A DNA stretch of 6,659 nucleotides from an uncultured Planctomycetaceae bacterium (GTDB lineage: Bacteria > Planctomycetota > Planctomycetia > Planctomycetales > Planctomycetaceae), in NCBI GenBank assembly GCA_903898975.1, contig CAIUHT010001329.1, positions 1 to 6,659 of the forward strand, given 5' to 3'. The notes under the pieces were generated by a model that saw nothing but the letters and a program-made list of their open reading frames with translations, was not told the DNA's origin and made no database searches. Positions 1-5,990 of this stretch are shown in pieces. A program made the translations under genes and the position numbers. How positions within the stretch are numbered: position 1 is the first letter of the stretch; every line of letters starts with the position of its first letter.

Positions 1-650
1 CACCGGCGCAGCGCTGTCCGCGCCGCCGCTTCGGCGCCGTCGTACCGCTCGAACTTCCGCAGAAGGGTGCACAGTTCAAGCCATACGGCTCCTTCCCCCC
101 GAACCATCTCGGAGGCCGGTGTTGATTGATTGAGCTTCGTGAACAATCGGGCCATTGCGAGGCAGATCTGCTCCATGTGCTGTGGAGACTCTTCAAGCCG
201 CGATTTGCTCTCAGCCCAGAATTCCAACAGGATTCGCTCAAGCCTCTGCCGGTCGTTGGCGGCCAGTGCCGTCCCGACGCGCAGCTGAAGAGACACGTCC
301 AGTGCCTCCCTGGCTTCGGAGTGGCGTTCAAGCTCCAGGCAGGCCACAAACGTCCCGAACGCACTGGACGCGCACTCGTGGCCAAGTTCTTTCAGCTTTG
401 CGAACGCCCGCAACGCCTCGTCATGGCGACCGAGTGTCACCAGCGTGAGCCCCAGCATTTCCTGCGAGGTCTTGCAGGCGGGATTCAGCGAGGCGGCCTT
501 CTGAAAAAAACGAAGTGCCGAAGCCGCATCACCTTGTTCATACAAACGGCTTCCCTTTTTGAGTGCTCGACTGGTCGCCATGTTGGACCCGCCTGCGGTC
601 AGCCACGACGGCCAACTGCAAAACCTTCTGAACCAGTCAAACAGTCTCAT
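1..650 (-). CDS. TPR-repeat protein, C-terminus cut by window edge
   Basis: I read this gene by translating the minus strand; it is open at the left edge, so 216 codons are visible with no stop. The protein starts MRLFDWFRRF. It then shows tetratricopeptide-type helical pairs at about residues 30-60 (pattern L..G....A..FF.KA..L.P), 61-94 (LG..L..LGR.DEAL.AF) and 95-128, with a weaker one at 179-214. TPR proteins are usually scaffolds for protein-protein contacts; no partner or specific role can be read here. There is no signal peptide, so it is probably cytoplasmic. I chose the ATG at 650 because AAGGTGG lies just upstream with good spacing. A second in-frame ATG at 581 (MATSRALKKG) would remove only the aromatic/basic N-terminus and has a weaker GGCGGG upstream. 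The gene is divergent from selO. Its GC content is visibly lower than that of the rest of the window. The reading is supported by the TPR pattern; function is unknown. Confidence 0.72.
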   Translation of the reverse strand, partial: MRLFDWFRRFCSWPSWLTAGGSNMATSRALKKGSRLYEQGDAASALRFFQKAASLNPACKTSQEMLGLTLVTLGRHDEALRAFAKLKELGHECASSAFGTFVACLELERHSEAREALDVSLQLRVGTALAANDRQRLERILLEFWAESKSRLEESPQHMEQICLAMARLFTKLNQSTPASEMVRGEGAVWLELCTLLRKFERYDGAEAAARTALRR

Positions 651-684
651 GCTCCACCTTATTTCGAAACGAACCTGCTTTGCG

Positions 685-710
685 TCGCGATAGTACCCTT
701 GAATCGCGAT
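685..710. repeat. Paired TCGCGAT sites in the divergent promoter region
   Basis: TCGCGAT occurs at 685-691 and again at 704-710, 19 bases apart start to start. Because the core TCGCGA is its own reverse complement, the pair is also close to an inverted repeat. The copies flank the candidate -10 of the TPR gene and the second overlaps the edge of the candidate selO -35. This would suit an operator bound by a dimeric regulator, but no regulator is identified. Confidence 0.35.
690..695 (-). promoter_or_regulatory. Candidate -10 box of the TPR gene
   Basis: Read on the minus strand this is TACTAT, four of six matches to the sigma-70 -10 consensus, 39 bases upstream of the ATG at 650. The hexamer 17 bases further upstream is TAGGAG, a poor -35 match, so the promoter may need an activator or be wrong. 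It lies largely between the two TCGCGAT copies at 685-691 and 704-710, overlapping the first by two bases. Confidence 0.25.
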
Positions 711-727
711 CACTCCTACAGTGTAAC
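699..727 (+). promoter_or_regulatory. Candidate sigma-70-type promoter for selO
   Basis: TTGAAT at 699-704 (four of six matches to TTGACA) is followed after exactly 17 bases by TGTAAC at 722-727 (four of six matches to TATAAT). Transcription would begin near 734 and give a leader of about 85 bases before the GTG at 821. This is a pattern match only. If real, it argues against the upstream TTG at 680 as selO start, because that codon would lie outside the transcript. Confidence 0.3.
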
Positions 728-757
728 CAGGCCTCCGTCGCCCTGCCGCATCAGTTT

Positions 758-769
758 TCGGACGTCCGA
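758..769. repeat. 12-bp perfect palindrome in selO leader
   Basis: TCGGACGTCCGA is a perfect 12-base palindrome located about 50 bases upstream of the selO GTG start and downstream of the candidate selO promoter. It could be a protein-binding site or simply a GC-rich chance palindrome; it has no loop, so a stable RNA hairpin is unlikely. Confidence 0.4.
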
Positions 770-820
770 CGCAGCCCCCTCCCGTGTTCCCTTCCCCCCA
801 CTCCCCCGGGCCCACGTCCC

Positions 821-2320
821 GTGTCCACTCCGTCGCAGATCTCCGCTTCGCCTGCCGGGCATGACCCGGGTTGGCGGTTTGACAACAGCTACACCCGGCT
901 TCCGCCGTTGCTGTTTCAACGAGCCACGCCGCAGCGGTTTCCTCAGCCCCACCTGGTGGTGCTGAACCAGCCTCTCGCCGCGGAACTCGGGCTCGATTTC
1001 TCCCCGCTCTCCCCGGCAGTCACCGCCAGCCTCCTCTCGGGCCAGGTCATTCCTCCCGACGCCGACCCCATTGCCCAGGGGTATGCGGGACACCAGTACG
1101 GCGGGTTCACCATGCTGGGCGATGGCCGCGCCATTCTGCTGGGCGAACAGTTGACCCCCCGGGGAGACCGTCGCGACCTGCAGTTCAAAGGCTCGGGTCC
1201 CACTCCCTACTCCCGCCGGGGAGATGGTCGAGCCGCGCTGGGTCCCATGCTGCGCGAGTACGTCATCAGCGAGGCGATGCACGCGCTGGGCATTCCTTCG
1301 ACCCGCAGTCTCGCCGTCGTGGCGACGGGCGACGCCATCCACCGCGAAACCCGCCTGCCCGGGGCGGTGCTCACCCGCGTCGCCGCCAGCCACCTGCGGG
1401 TCGGGACGTTTCAGTTCCCCGCCGCCCGGAATGATCAACCCGTCGTGCTGGCCCTCGCCGACTACACCCTCGCCCGCCACTTCCCCGAGATCGAGCCTGG
1501 CCCCGACCGCCACCTGGCCCTGCTCGAGGCGGTCTGCGAACGGCAGGCCAGGCTGATCGCCCAGTGGCAACTCGTGGGCTTCGTGCACGGGGTGATGAAC
1601 ACCGACAACATGGCGCTCTCGGGTGAGACGATCGATTACGGCCCCTGTGCGTTCCTCGACACCTACCATCCCGAGATGGTCTTCAGCTCGATCGATCACG
1701 GGGGACGCTACGCCTATGCCAATCAGCCCGCGATCGCGCAGTGGAATCTCGCGCGGTTCGCCGAGACACTGCTTCCCCTGCTGCACGCCGACCAGCAGCG
1801 GGCGATTGAACTGGCCACCGAGCGACTGCATCAGTTCGCCCACAGCCAGTCCGCGCATTGGCTGGCGGGGATGCGGCGGAAGCTGGGGCTTGCGACGGCC
1901 CAGGGGGGCGACCAGGAATTGTGCGACGCGCTGTTTGAAGTGATGCAGGGAGCGGCTGCCGACTTTACCAACACGTTCCTCGAACTCGAGGAGGTGCTGG
2001 CGGGAGCCGCGCCCGGAGACAAGCTGCGTGAGCCGGCGTTCGCCGCGTGGCGGGACCGCTGGCAGGCCCGGCGGGGGGCGGAAGGGGCCACCGTCGAGGG
2101 CTCGCTCGCCCTGATGCGGGCGGCGAACCCCCGGGTCATTCCCCGCAATCACCGGGTGGAGGAAGCCCTCAGGGGGGCGAGCGAAGCGGGAGATCTGCGC
2201 CCGTTTCACCGGTTGCTGCAGGCGGTCGCGCGCCCCTTTGAACTCGACCCTGCCCTGCCGGAATACCGCGAGCCACCGCCCGCAGGGTCGTGCCGGTATC
2301 GCACCTTCTGCGGCACTTAA
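821..2320 (+). CDS. selO: SelO/YdiU family protein adenylyltransferase (AMPylase)
   Basis: SelO proteins have a kinase fold with inverted ATP binding and transfer AMP to hydroxyl side chains of target proteins, in bacteria as a redox-linked response. This 499-residue protein is close to the 478 residues of E. coli YdiU. Family blocks appear in order: WRFDNSYTRLP from residue 18, AGHQYGGF and LGDGRA near 100, QFKGSGPTPYSRRGDGRAALG from about 121, then MNTDNM and DYGP. The nucleotide-binding Lys is K123, D262/N263 lie in MNTDNM and D272 in DYGP; all sit at a constant +16 offset from E. coli K107, D246 and D256 as I recall them. The C-terminus is YRTFCGT, with Cys497 third from the end, where mammalian SelO carries selenocysteine. 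I chose GTG 821 because homology begins 17 residues later. A TTG at 680 would add 47 proline-rich, non-family residues. No Shine-Dalgarno precedes 821. Function is confident; the exact start is less so. Confidence 0.93.
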   Translation: MSTPSQISASPAGHDPGWRFDNSYTRLPPLLFQRATPQRFPQPHLVVLNQPLAAELGLDFSPLSPAVTASLLSGQVIPPDADPIAQGYAGHQYGGFTMLGDGRAILLGEQLTPRGDRRDLQFKGSGPTPYSRRGDGRAALGPMLREYVISEAMHALGIPSTRSLAVVATGDAIHRETRLPGAVLTRVAASHLRVGTFQFPAARNDQPVVLALADYTLARHFPEIEPGPDRHLALLEAVCERQARLIAQWQLVGFVHGVMNTDNMALSGETIDYGPCAFLDTYHPEMVFSSIDHGGRYAYANQPAIAQWNLARFAETLLPLLHADQQRAIELATERLHQFAHSQSAHWLAGMRRKLGLATAQGGDQELCDALFEVMQGAAADFTNTFLELEEVLAGAAPGDKLREPAFAAWRDRWQARRGAEGATVEGSLALMRAANPRVIPRNHRVEEALRGASEAGDLRPFHRLLQAVARPFELDPALPEYREPPPAGSCRYRTFCGT

Positions 2321-2339
2321 GCCTGGGTCGCCAGCGCAC

Positions 2340-2354
2340 CGGCCCCCCGGGCCG
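2340..2354 (+). terminator. Short GC hairpin after selO, possible terminator
   Basis: CGGCCC, a three-base loop CCC, and GGGCCG form a perfect 6-bp stem 19 bases after the selO stop codon. There is no T-tract behind it, so it is not a canonical Rho-independent terminator. It may still end or pause transcription, or protect the 3' end. Confidence 0.3.
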
Positions 2355-2632
2355 TTGCAGGCAACCTCCCCACCGGGCCAGGTCCGGCCGACGGCAGGTT
2401 GTGCGAGCCCAAACGTCACCCCGGCAGGCAGTGGCCGAGCGCACCGCCAGACAGCGCCAATTCGCCACACAGGGGGTCGCCTGGTTCTCAAGAGGCTGGC
2501 CGAGTGTGAACCTTGGGGCGTTCGCGGGGGAAGACCGAAGGCAGGCGAGATTCTCAAACCCCCCGGCGACCCGTTACTCTGAATCGTGGGAGTCGGGGGC
2601 CGCGAGGCGGTCCCCGGCAGGCAGGGGCGACT

Positions 2633-2641
2633 GGAGGAAGG
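2633..2641 (+). promoter_or_regulatory. Strong Shine-Dalgarno that questions the GTPase start
   Basis: GGAGGAAGG ends five bases before an in-frame TTG at 2647 and 20 bases before the ATG at 2662. The spacing fits the TTG much better. If TTG is used, the protein gains five residues (start, T, G, T, G) before the annotated Met and becomes 654 residues long. Confidence 0.5.
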
Positions 2642-2661
2642 CTGCGTTGACCGGAACTGGC

Positions 2662-4611
2662 ATGAGTGGCAATGCGCGACGCGGGGCCCCGGCAGGGGGG
2701 CCGTTCGCCGAAAGTTCGGCTGTGGTCACCCAACTGGCCACCGTGCTGGCCCAGCTTGATCCGCGCTGCCAGGTGCTGCAGATCCCGCCGTTGCCCGGGC
2801 GCGACTGGTACGAAACGCTGACCCGCAAACTCGTCCCGCAGTTGGGGGGCGAGCCATTCATCGTGGCCGCCGTGGTGGGCGGAACCAACATTGGCAAGAG
2901 CGTGGTCTTCAACCACCTCGCCGGGACCCGCGCCAGTGCGACCAGCCCGCTCGCCTCGGGAACCAGGCACCCCACCTGTCTTGTCCCGGCTGATTTTGCC
3001 AGTCACCACCGGCTGGCCGAGATCTTCCCCGGGTTCGTCCTGCGGGAGTGGGCCGAGGCCGATGGTCCCCTGGGGGAAGCGGACGAGCATTGGCTGTTCT
3101 GGAAAACTTCTGCTGAACTCCCCTCCAACCTGCTGGTGCTCGACACCCCCGACATCGACAGTGACGCCCCGGTGAACTGGCTGCGGGCCGATCGGGTCAG
3201 GCACTGCGCCGACGTGCTGGTCGCCGTGCTGACCCAGCAGAAATACAACGATGCAGCGGTCAAGCAGTTCTTCCGCAAGGCGGCGGCGGAAGACAAGGCG
3301 GTGGTGGTGGTCTTCAACCAGTGCCTGCTGCCCGAGGACGAAGAGTACTGGCCCCGCTGGCTGGAGACGTTCTCGCGCGAGACGGGCATTGTGCCCGATC
3401 TGCTGTATGTCGCGCCGAACGATCGCCGGGCGGCCGAGGCGAACAGGCTGCCGTTCTACGAAAAAAGCTGGCCACTCCCCAAGTCGCAGGGTGACCGTGG
3501 CCCCGCGGGAGACACCGCGGGCACGCCGCGCAATCTCCGCGACGACCTGGCGGGAATGCGGTTCGCCGAGATCAAGCTGCGCACGGTGCGGGGGGCCCTC
3601 GCGCAGGTCGCGCACCCGGAGGAGGGATTGCCGGGGTGGCTGGCTGAGGTGCGTGGCCGGGCGGCGGGGTTCGAGGCGGCGGCGAGCCTGCTCTCGATGC
3701 AGCAGTTGGCCCGGATCGACAATTGGCCCAACGCCCCGACGTCGCTGCTGGTGGGGGAAGTGAAGGAGTGGTGGCGGACGCACCGCGAGGGAATGGTGCG
3801 GACCATCCACGACGCCTACTCGGCCCTGGGGGGGTACGTGCTGAAGCCGGTGAAGTGGGTCGCCGGGCGGTTGAGCGGCCCGACCACCGACCCAGCTGCG
3901 GTCTACGTCCAGCAGGAGCGCGACCTCATGCTGCGCACCATCGACCTGCTGTACACTGAATTGACCCGCCTGTCGCAGTTGGGGAATGAACTGCTCCGCC
4001 CCCGGCTCGAACAGTTGCTGGCCGGGCAATCGCGGGCGCAGGTCTTGCGGCGGTTGACCGAGGAACTGGCGACGTTTCAGTTCGCCGACGAACTGCACAC
4101 AGTGGTTGATTCCCAGTTGCAGAAGTTTCGCGAAGACAGCCCGCAGACGTTCAAGCTGCTGAGAAACCTCGACAGTGCCGCGGCCATGGCCCGCCCCGTG
4201 ACCAGCGTGGTGCTGTTCGCCGCCGCGGCGGGCCCGGCGGGGCACGCGCTGGCACCGTTCGTCTCGGCAGCCGCCGCCAAAACGCTGATGGTCCACGTCC
4301 TGGGGGATGTCGCGGGGGGGACTGGGGCGATGGTGGTGGGCGAGACGGCGATCTCGGGGACATTGACCGGGCTGCGGCTGCTGGAGGCGCGGTTTCGGCA
4401 GTTGCAGACCGCGTTCGCAGCCCGCCGGGTCGCCTGGTTCGCCGATTTCCTCCGCCGCAACTTGCTGGGCCAACTGCACGACGAACTCGACGCCGCCGTC
4501 GGCGTGGTGACTTCCCCCGCGTATGTCGAAGCGCAGCGGCTCGCCGCCGAACTGACCCGCGTGGTCGCCGCGACCCAGGCCCCCGCTCCCACCGCGAACA
4601 GAGCCCACTGA
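2662..4611 (+). CDS. Large P-loop GTPase, dynamin-like layout, hydrophobic C-terminal region
   Basis: This 649-residue protein has an N-terminal GTPase-type domain. The P-loop GGTNIGKS is at residues 73-80 after the beta strand FIVAAVV. A possible switch Thr lies in SGTRHPT (99-105). The G3 strand reads LLVLDTPDID (157-166), with Asp164 where most TRAFAC GTPases have Gly. The G4 strand VVVVFNQ (214-220) lacks a full NKxD. Residues 415-500 look helical with coiled-coil character. A hydrophobic Ala/Gly/Val-rich stretch (about 514-568) could insert in or hairpin through a membrane, followed by amphipathic helices to the end. This order resembles dynamin-related and other membrane-associated GTPases, but I cannot name a family. 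I infer nucleotide-dependent action at the membrane; substrate and role are unknown. The ATG at 2662 was chosen conservatively; TTG 2647 has the better ribosome-binding site. It follows selO on the same strand and converges on the TIM-barrel gene. Confidence 0.85.
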   Translation: MSGNARRGAPAGGPFAESSAVVTQLATVLAQLDPRCQVLQIPPLPGRDWYETLTRKLVPQLGGEPFIVAAVVGGTNIGKSVVFNHLAGTRASATSPLASGTRHPTCLVPADFASHHRLAEIFPGFVLREWAEADGPLGEADEHWLFWKTSAELPSNLLVLDTPDIDSDAPVNWLRADRVRHCADVLVAVLTQQKYNDAAVKQFFRKAAAEDKAVVVVFNQCLLPEDEEYWPRWLETFSRETGIVPDLLYVAPNDRRAAEANRLPFYEKSWPLPKSQGDRGPAGDTAGTPRNLRDDLAGMRFAEIKLRTVRGALAQVAHPEEGLPGWLAEVRGRAAGFEAAASLLSMQQLARIDNWPNAPTSLLVGEVKEWWRTHREGMVRTIHDAYSALGGYVLKPVKWVAGRLSGPTTDPAAVYVQQERDLMLRTIDLLYTELTRLSQLGNELLRPRLEQLLAGQSRAQVLRRLTEELATFQFADELHTVVDSQLQKFREDSPQTFKLLRNLDSAAAMARPVTSVVLFAAAAGPAGHALAPFVSAAAAKTLMVHVLGDVAGGTGAMVVGETAISGTLTGLRLLEARFRQLQTAFAARRVAWFADFLRRNLLGQLHDELDAAVGVVTSPAYVEAQRLAAELTRVVAATQAPAPTANRAH

Positions 4612-4636
4612 GCGACGCGGGAAAGGTCGAGAGCGC

Positions 4637-4654
4637 CGCAGCGAGTAGGCTGCG
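4637..4654. terminator. Hairpin between convergent genes, possible terminator
   Basis: CGCAGC, loop GAGTAG and GCTGCG form a perfect 6-bp stem 25 bases after the GTPase stop. A second imperfect stem, GGGCGC (4682-4687) with GTGCCC (4701-4706), lies further on. Neither has a T-tract. The 153-base gap lies between convergent genes, so it should contain a transcription end for both, but these hairpins are only candidates. Confidence 0.25.
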
Positions 4655-4764
4655 CGTCGCAGTGCGGACTCCAGCGCGGACGGGCGCCACTGCCGACGGC
4701 GTGCCCAGCGGCTGAGCCAGCAGCCAGGTATTTCTTCGGGGCGACCGCAACGCGGCAGTTGACC

Positions 4765-5700
4765 TCAGGCCCTGGAGATGAGCTTGCGGAGGGTCTGCAG
4801 GTGCTTGGGGACGGCGGTCCGGGGATCTTCGGCCGACTCGTATTCGAGCACGATGTACCCGCGGTAGCCCGCCGACTTGAGAATGGCGATCACCCGTTCG
4901 AGATCGGTGTCCTCCCGCTTGTCGTTGCGGAAGATGTCGGTCTTGATCTGCACGTTCAGGGCGTAGGGGGCAATCTGGGCGAGGTCGGCGTAGGGGTCGG
5001 CCGAGCGGAAATTCCCCCCGTCGAAATTCACCCCGAACCACGGTGACTCGCGCACCTGTTTCACAATCTGCAGCATCTGCTCGGGGCGCGTGGTGATGCC
5101 TCCATGATTCTCCAGGGCCAGGCAGACCCCCTTCTGGGCCGCATGCTCGAGGACCTCGTCGATCCCCGCCACGCAGCGGCTGATGCAGGCCGCTTCCGTG
5201 TCGCCGGCGGGCACATTCCCCGCGAAGATGCGGATGACCGGCGCACCCAGCGTCGCGGCATGATCGATCCACCGCCTGGTGTGGGCCAGCGACTGGGCGC
5301 GGGCATCCCCCTCGGGGAGACAGAAATCGTTGGCAATTGCCGTGCCCGAAATGTCGAGCCCCAGCCGAAACGTCAACTGCTTCAGGTGCTGCAGGTAGGC
5401 GTTGTCGAACTCCTTCGGGAAGTAGTAGCTCGTCAGCTCGGTCCCATCGAGGTCGTAGTCGGCACACAGCCGCACGAAGTCGTCGAGCGTGATCCCCTTC
5501 CCCTGCTTGCCCGTCAGTTCGTCGCGGAAGGAATACGCGGCGAGCGACAGCTTGAAGTGCTGGCGACCATTCCGCTTGATCGGGCCAATCGCCCGGGCGC
5601 GAGTCGGCCCCAGCGCCAGCGTCGCCCCACCCCAGGCGAACCCACAGCGGACAGCCTGCTGCAGAAACGAGCGACGGCCAATCGGGAGAGGCTGGTGCAT
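4765..5700 (-). CDS. Tat-exported sugar phosphate isomerase/epimerase family TIM-barrel protein
   Basis: This 311-residue protein belongs by its motifs to the xylose-isomerase-like TIM-barrel superfamily (AP endonuclease family 2), which isomerises or epimerises sugars and related polyols using a divalent metal. It begins with a twin-arginine signal: GRRSFLQQA (8-16), a hydrophobic stretch to about 31, and a likely signal peptidase site after ARA (35-37), so it should be exported folded. Barrel motifs follow: LSLAAYSFRD (51-60), GTELTSYYFP (86-95), RIFAGN (157-162), LALENHGG (194-201), VNFDGGN (224-230), NVQIKTD (249-255) and IVLEYES (283-289). Likely metal ligands are Glu197, Asp227 and Glu286 or Glu288; the usual His of the VHIKD-type motif is Gln251 here. 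The ATG at 5700 is chosen because it places the RR motif at residues 9-10; no clear Shine-Dalgarno precedes it. The actual substrate cannot be told from sequence. Confidence 0.92.
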   Translation of the reverse strand: MHQPLPIGRRSFLQQAVRCGFAWGGATLALGPTRARAIGPIKRNGRQHFKLSLAAYSFRDELTGKQGKGITLDDFVRLCADYDLDGTELTSYYFPKEFDNAYLQHLKQLTFRLGLDISGTAIANDFCLPEGDARAQSLAHTRRWIDHAATLGAPVIRIFAGNVPAGDTEAACISRCVAGIDEVLEHAAQKGVCLALENHGGITTRPEQMLQIVKQVRESPWFGVNFDGGNFRSADPYADLAQIAPYALNVQIKTDIFRNDKREDTDLERVIAILKSAGYRGYIVLEYESAEDPRTAVPKHLQTLRKLISRA

Positions 5701-5724
5701 GGCGGGGGGCTCACAGGGGCGATC

Positions 5725-5744
5725 GCCGGGCACAGGGACCCGGC
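5725..5744 (-). promoter_or_regulatory. Leader hairpin upstream of the TIM-barrel gene
   Basis: On the minus strand GCCGGG, an eight-base loop and CCCGGC form a perfect 6-bp stem that ends 24 bases before the ATG at 5700. It would sit in the 5' leader of the mRNA and could affect translation, or be the end of a longer structured leader. No known riboswitch pattern was recognised. Confidence 0.2.
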
Positions 5745-5963
5745 CAGGGGAAAGTGAAGAACAGGGCCGCTCCCGCAGTGCGGGCGACCCCACTCGCGAG
5801 CCCCATTGTGCAAGTCGCCTGCAGGGGGAGCAACCCCGGCCACCACCCGCACACGACCAATTCCACCACGCCCGAGCGGCCCCGCACTGGCGACAGTCGG
5901 CCACCCACCCCATTGGTCACGCTGAGTCGGGGGCGAAAGCGTTCCCCGCCCTGGCGACCAGCG

Positions 5964-5983
5964 GACGCGATCTCGGGATCGTC
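5964..5983 (-). terminator. Possible terminator hairpin after the transglutaminase-like gene
   Basis: Read on the minus strand, GACGATC pairs with GATCGCGTC around a four-base loop, a 7-bp stem with a two-base bulge, starting seven bases after the stop codon of the DUF4129 gene. No T-tract follows, so the call is weak. Confidence 0.25.
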
Positions 5984-5990
5984 GAGGGAC

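Larger units (their letters stand above)
2321..2661. other. Intergenic region between selO and the GTPase gene
   Basis: About 340 bases with no convincing gene on either strand. The GTPase reading frame stays open upstream as far as 2290, but that stretch codes for an Arg/Pro/Gln-rich sequence without family-like blocks, so I treat it as untranslated. The region holds the hairpin at 2340-2354 and, at 2633-2641, the Shine-Dalgarno-like GGAGGAAGG. I saw no good sigma-70 promoter, tRNA or riboswitch. Confidence 0.6.
5701..5990. other. Intergenic region between two minus-strand genes
   Basis: About 290 bases of high-GC sequence with no supportable gene. It contains the leader hairpin at 5725-5744, a small perfect inverted repeat CCCGCAGTGCGGG at 5772-5784, and the possible terminator at 5964-5983. 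I found no promoter good enough to annotate, so whether the TIM-barrel gene has its own promoter is open. Confidence 0.6.

Noticed and set aside
680..820. Extension of selO to the TTG at 680
   Set aside because: The 47 added residues are Pro/Ser/Arg-rich and unlike the family N-terminus, and a candidate promoter lies inside this stretch.
126..965. Plus-strand open frame across the left end and into selO
   Set aside because: It overlaps the TPR gene on the other strand and the selO start in another frame; no domain-like pattern is seen, whereas the minus strand gives clear TPR repeats.
716..2557. Long minus-strand open frame opposite selO
   Set aside because: It is antisense to a confidently identified SelO gene; its translation is low-complexity Gly/Arg/Pro-rich without family motifs, as expected of high-GC antisense frames.
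2419..2624. CCCCGGCAGGCAG repeated at 2419-2431 and 2612-2624, with a 9-base partial copy at 2687-2695
   Set aside because: A 13-base match within this GC-rich window is not far from chance expectation, spacing is irregular and no element borders are seen.
2290..2646. N-terminal extension of the GTPase to 2290
   Set aside because: It would overlap the selO end and add an Arg/Pro/Gln-rich sequence without homology-like blocks; starts at 2647 or 2662 fit better.
2554..4608. Long minus-strand open frame opposite the GTPase gene
   Set aside because: Antisense shadow: Arg/Gln/His/Pro-rich translation with no recognisable domain, while the plus strand shows a P-loop and ordered GTPase strands.
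4151..5467. Minus-strand open frame bridging the TIM-barrel gene and the GTPase end
   Set aside because: It is an out-of-frame reading of the TIM-barrel gene followed by antisense of the GTPase gene, with Arg/Pro-rich filler.
5772..5784. CCCGCAGTGCGGG inverted repeat as a regulatory site
   Set aside because: Five-bp arms with a three-base loop in high-GC DNA are common; position relative to any promoter is unknown.
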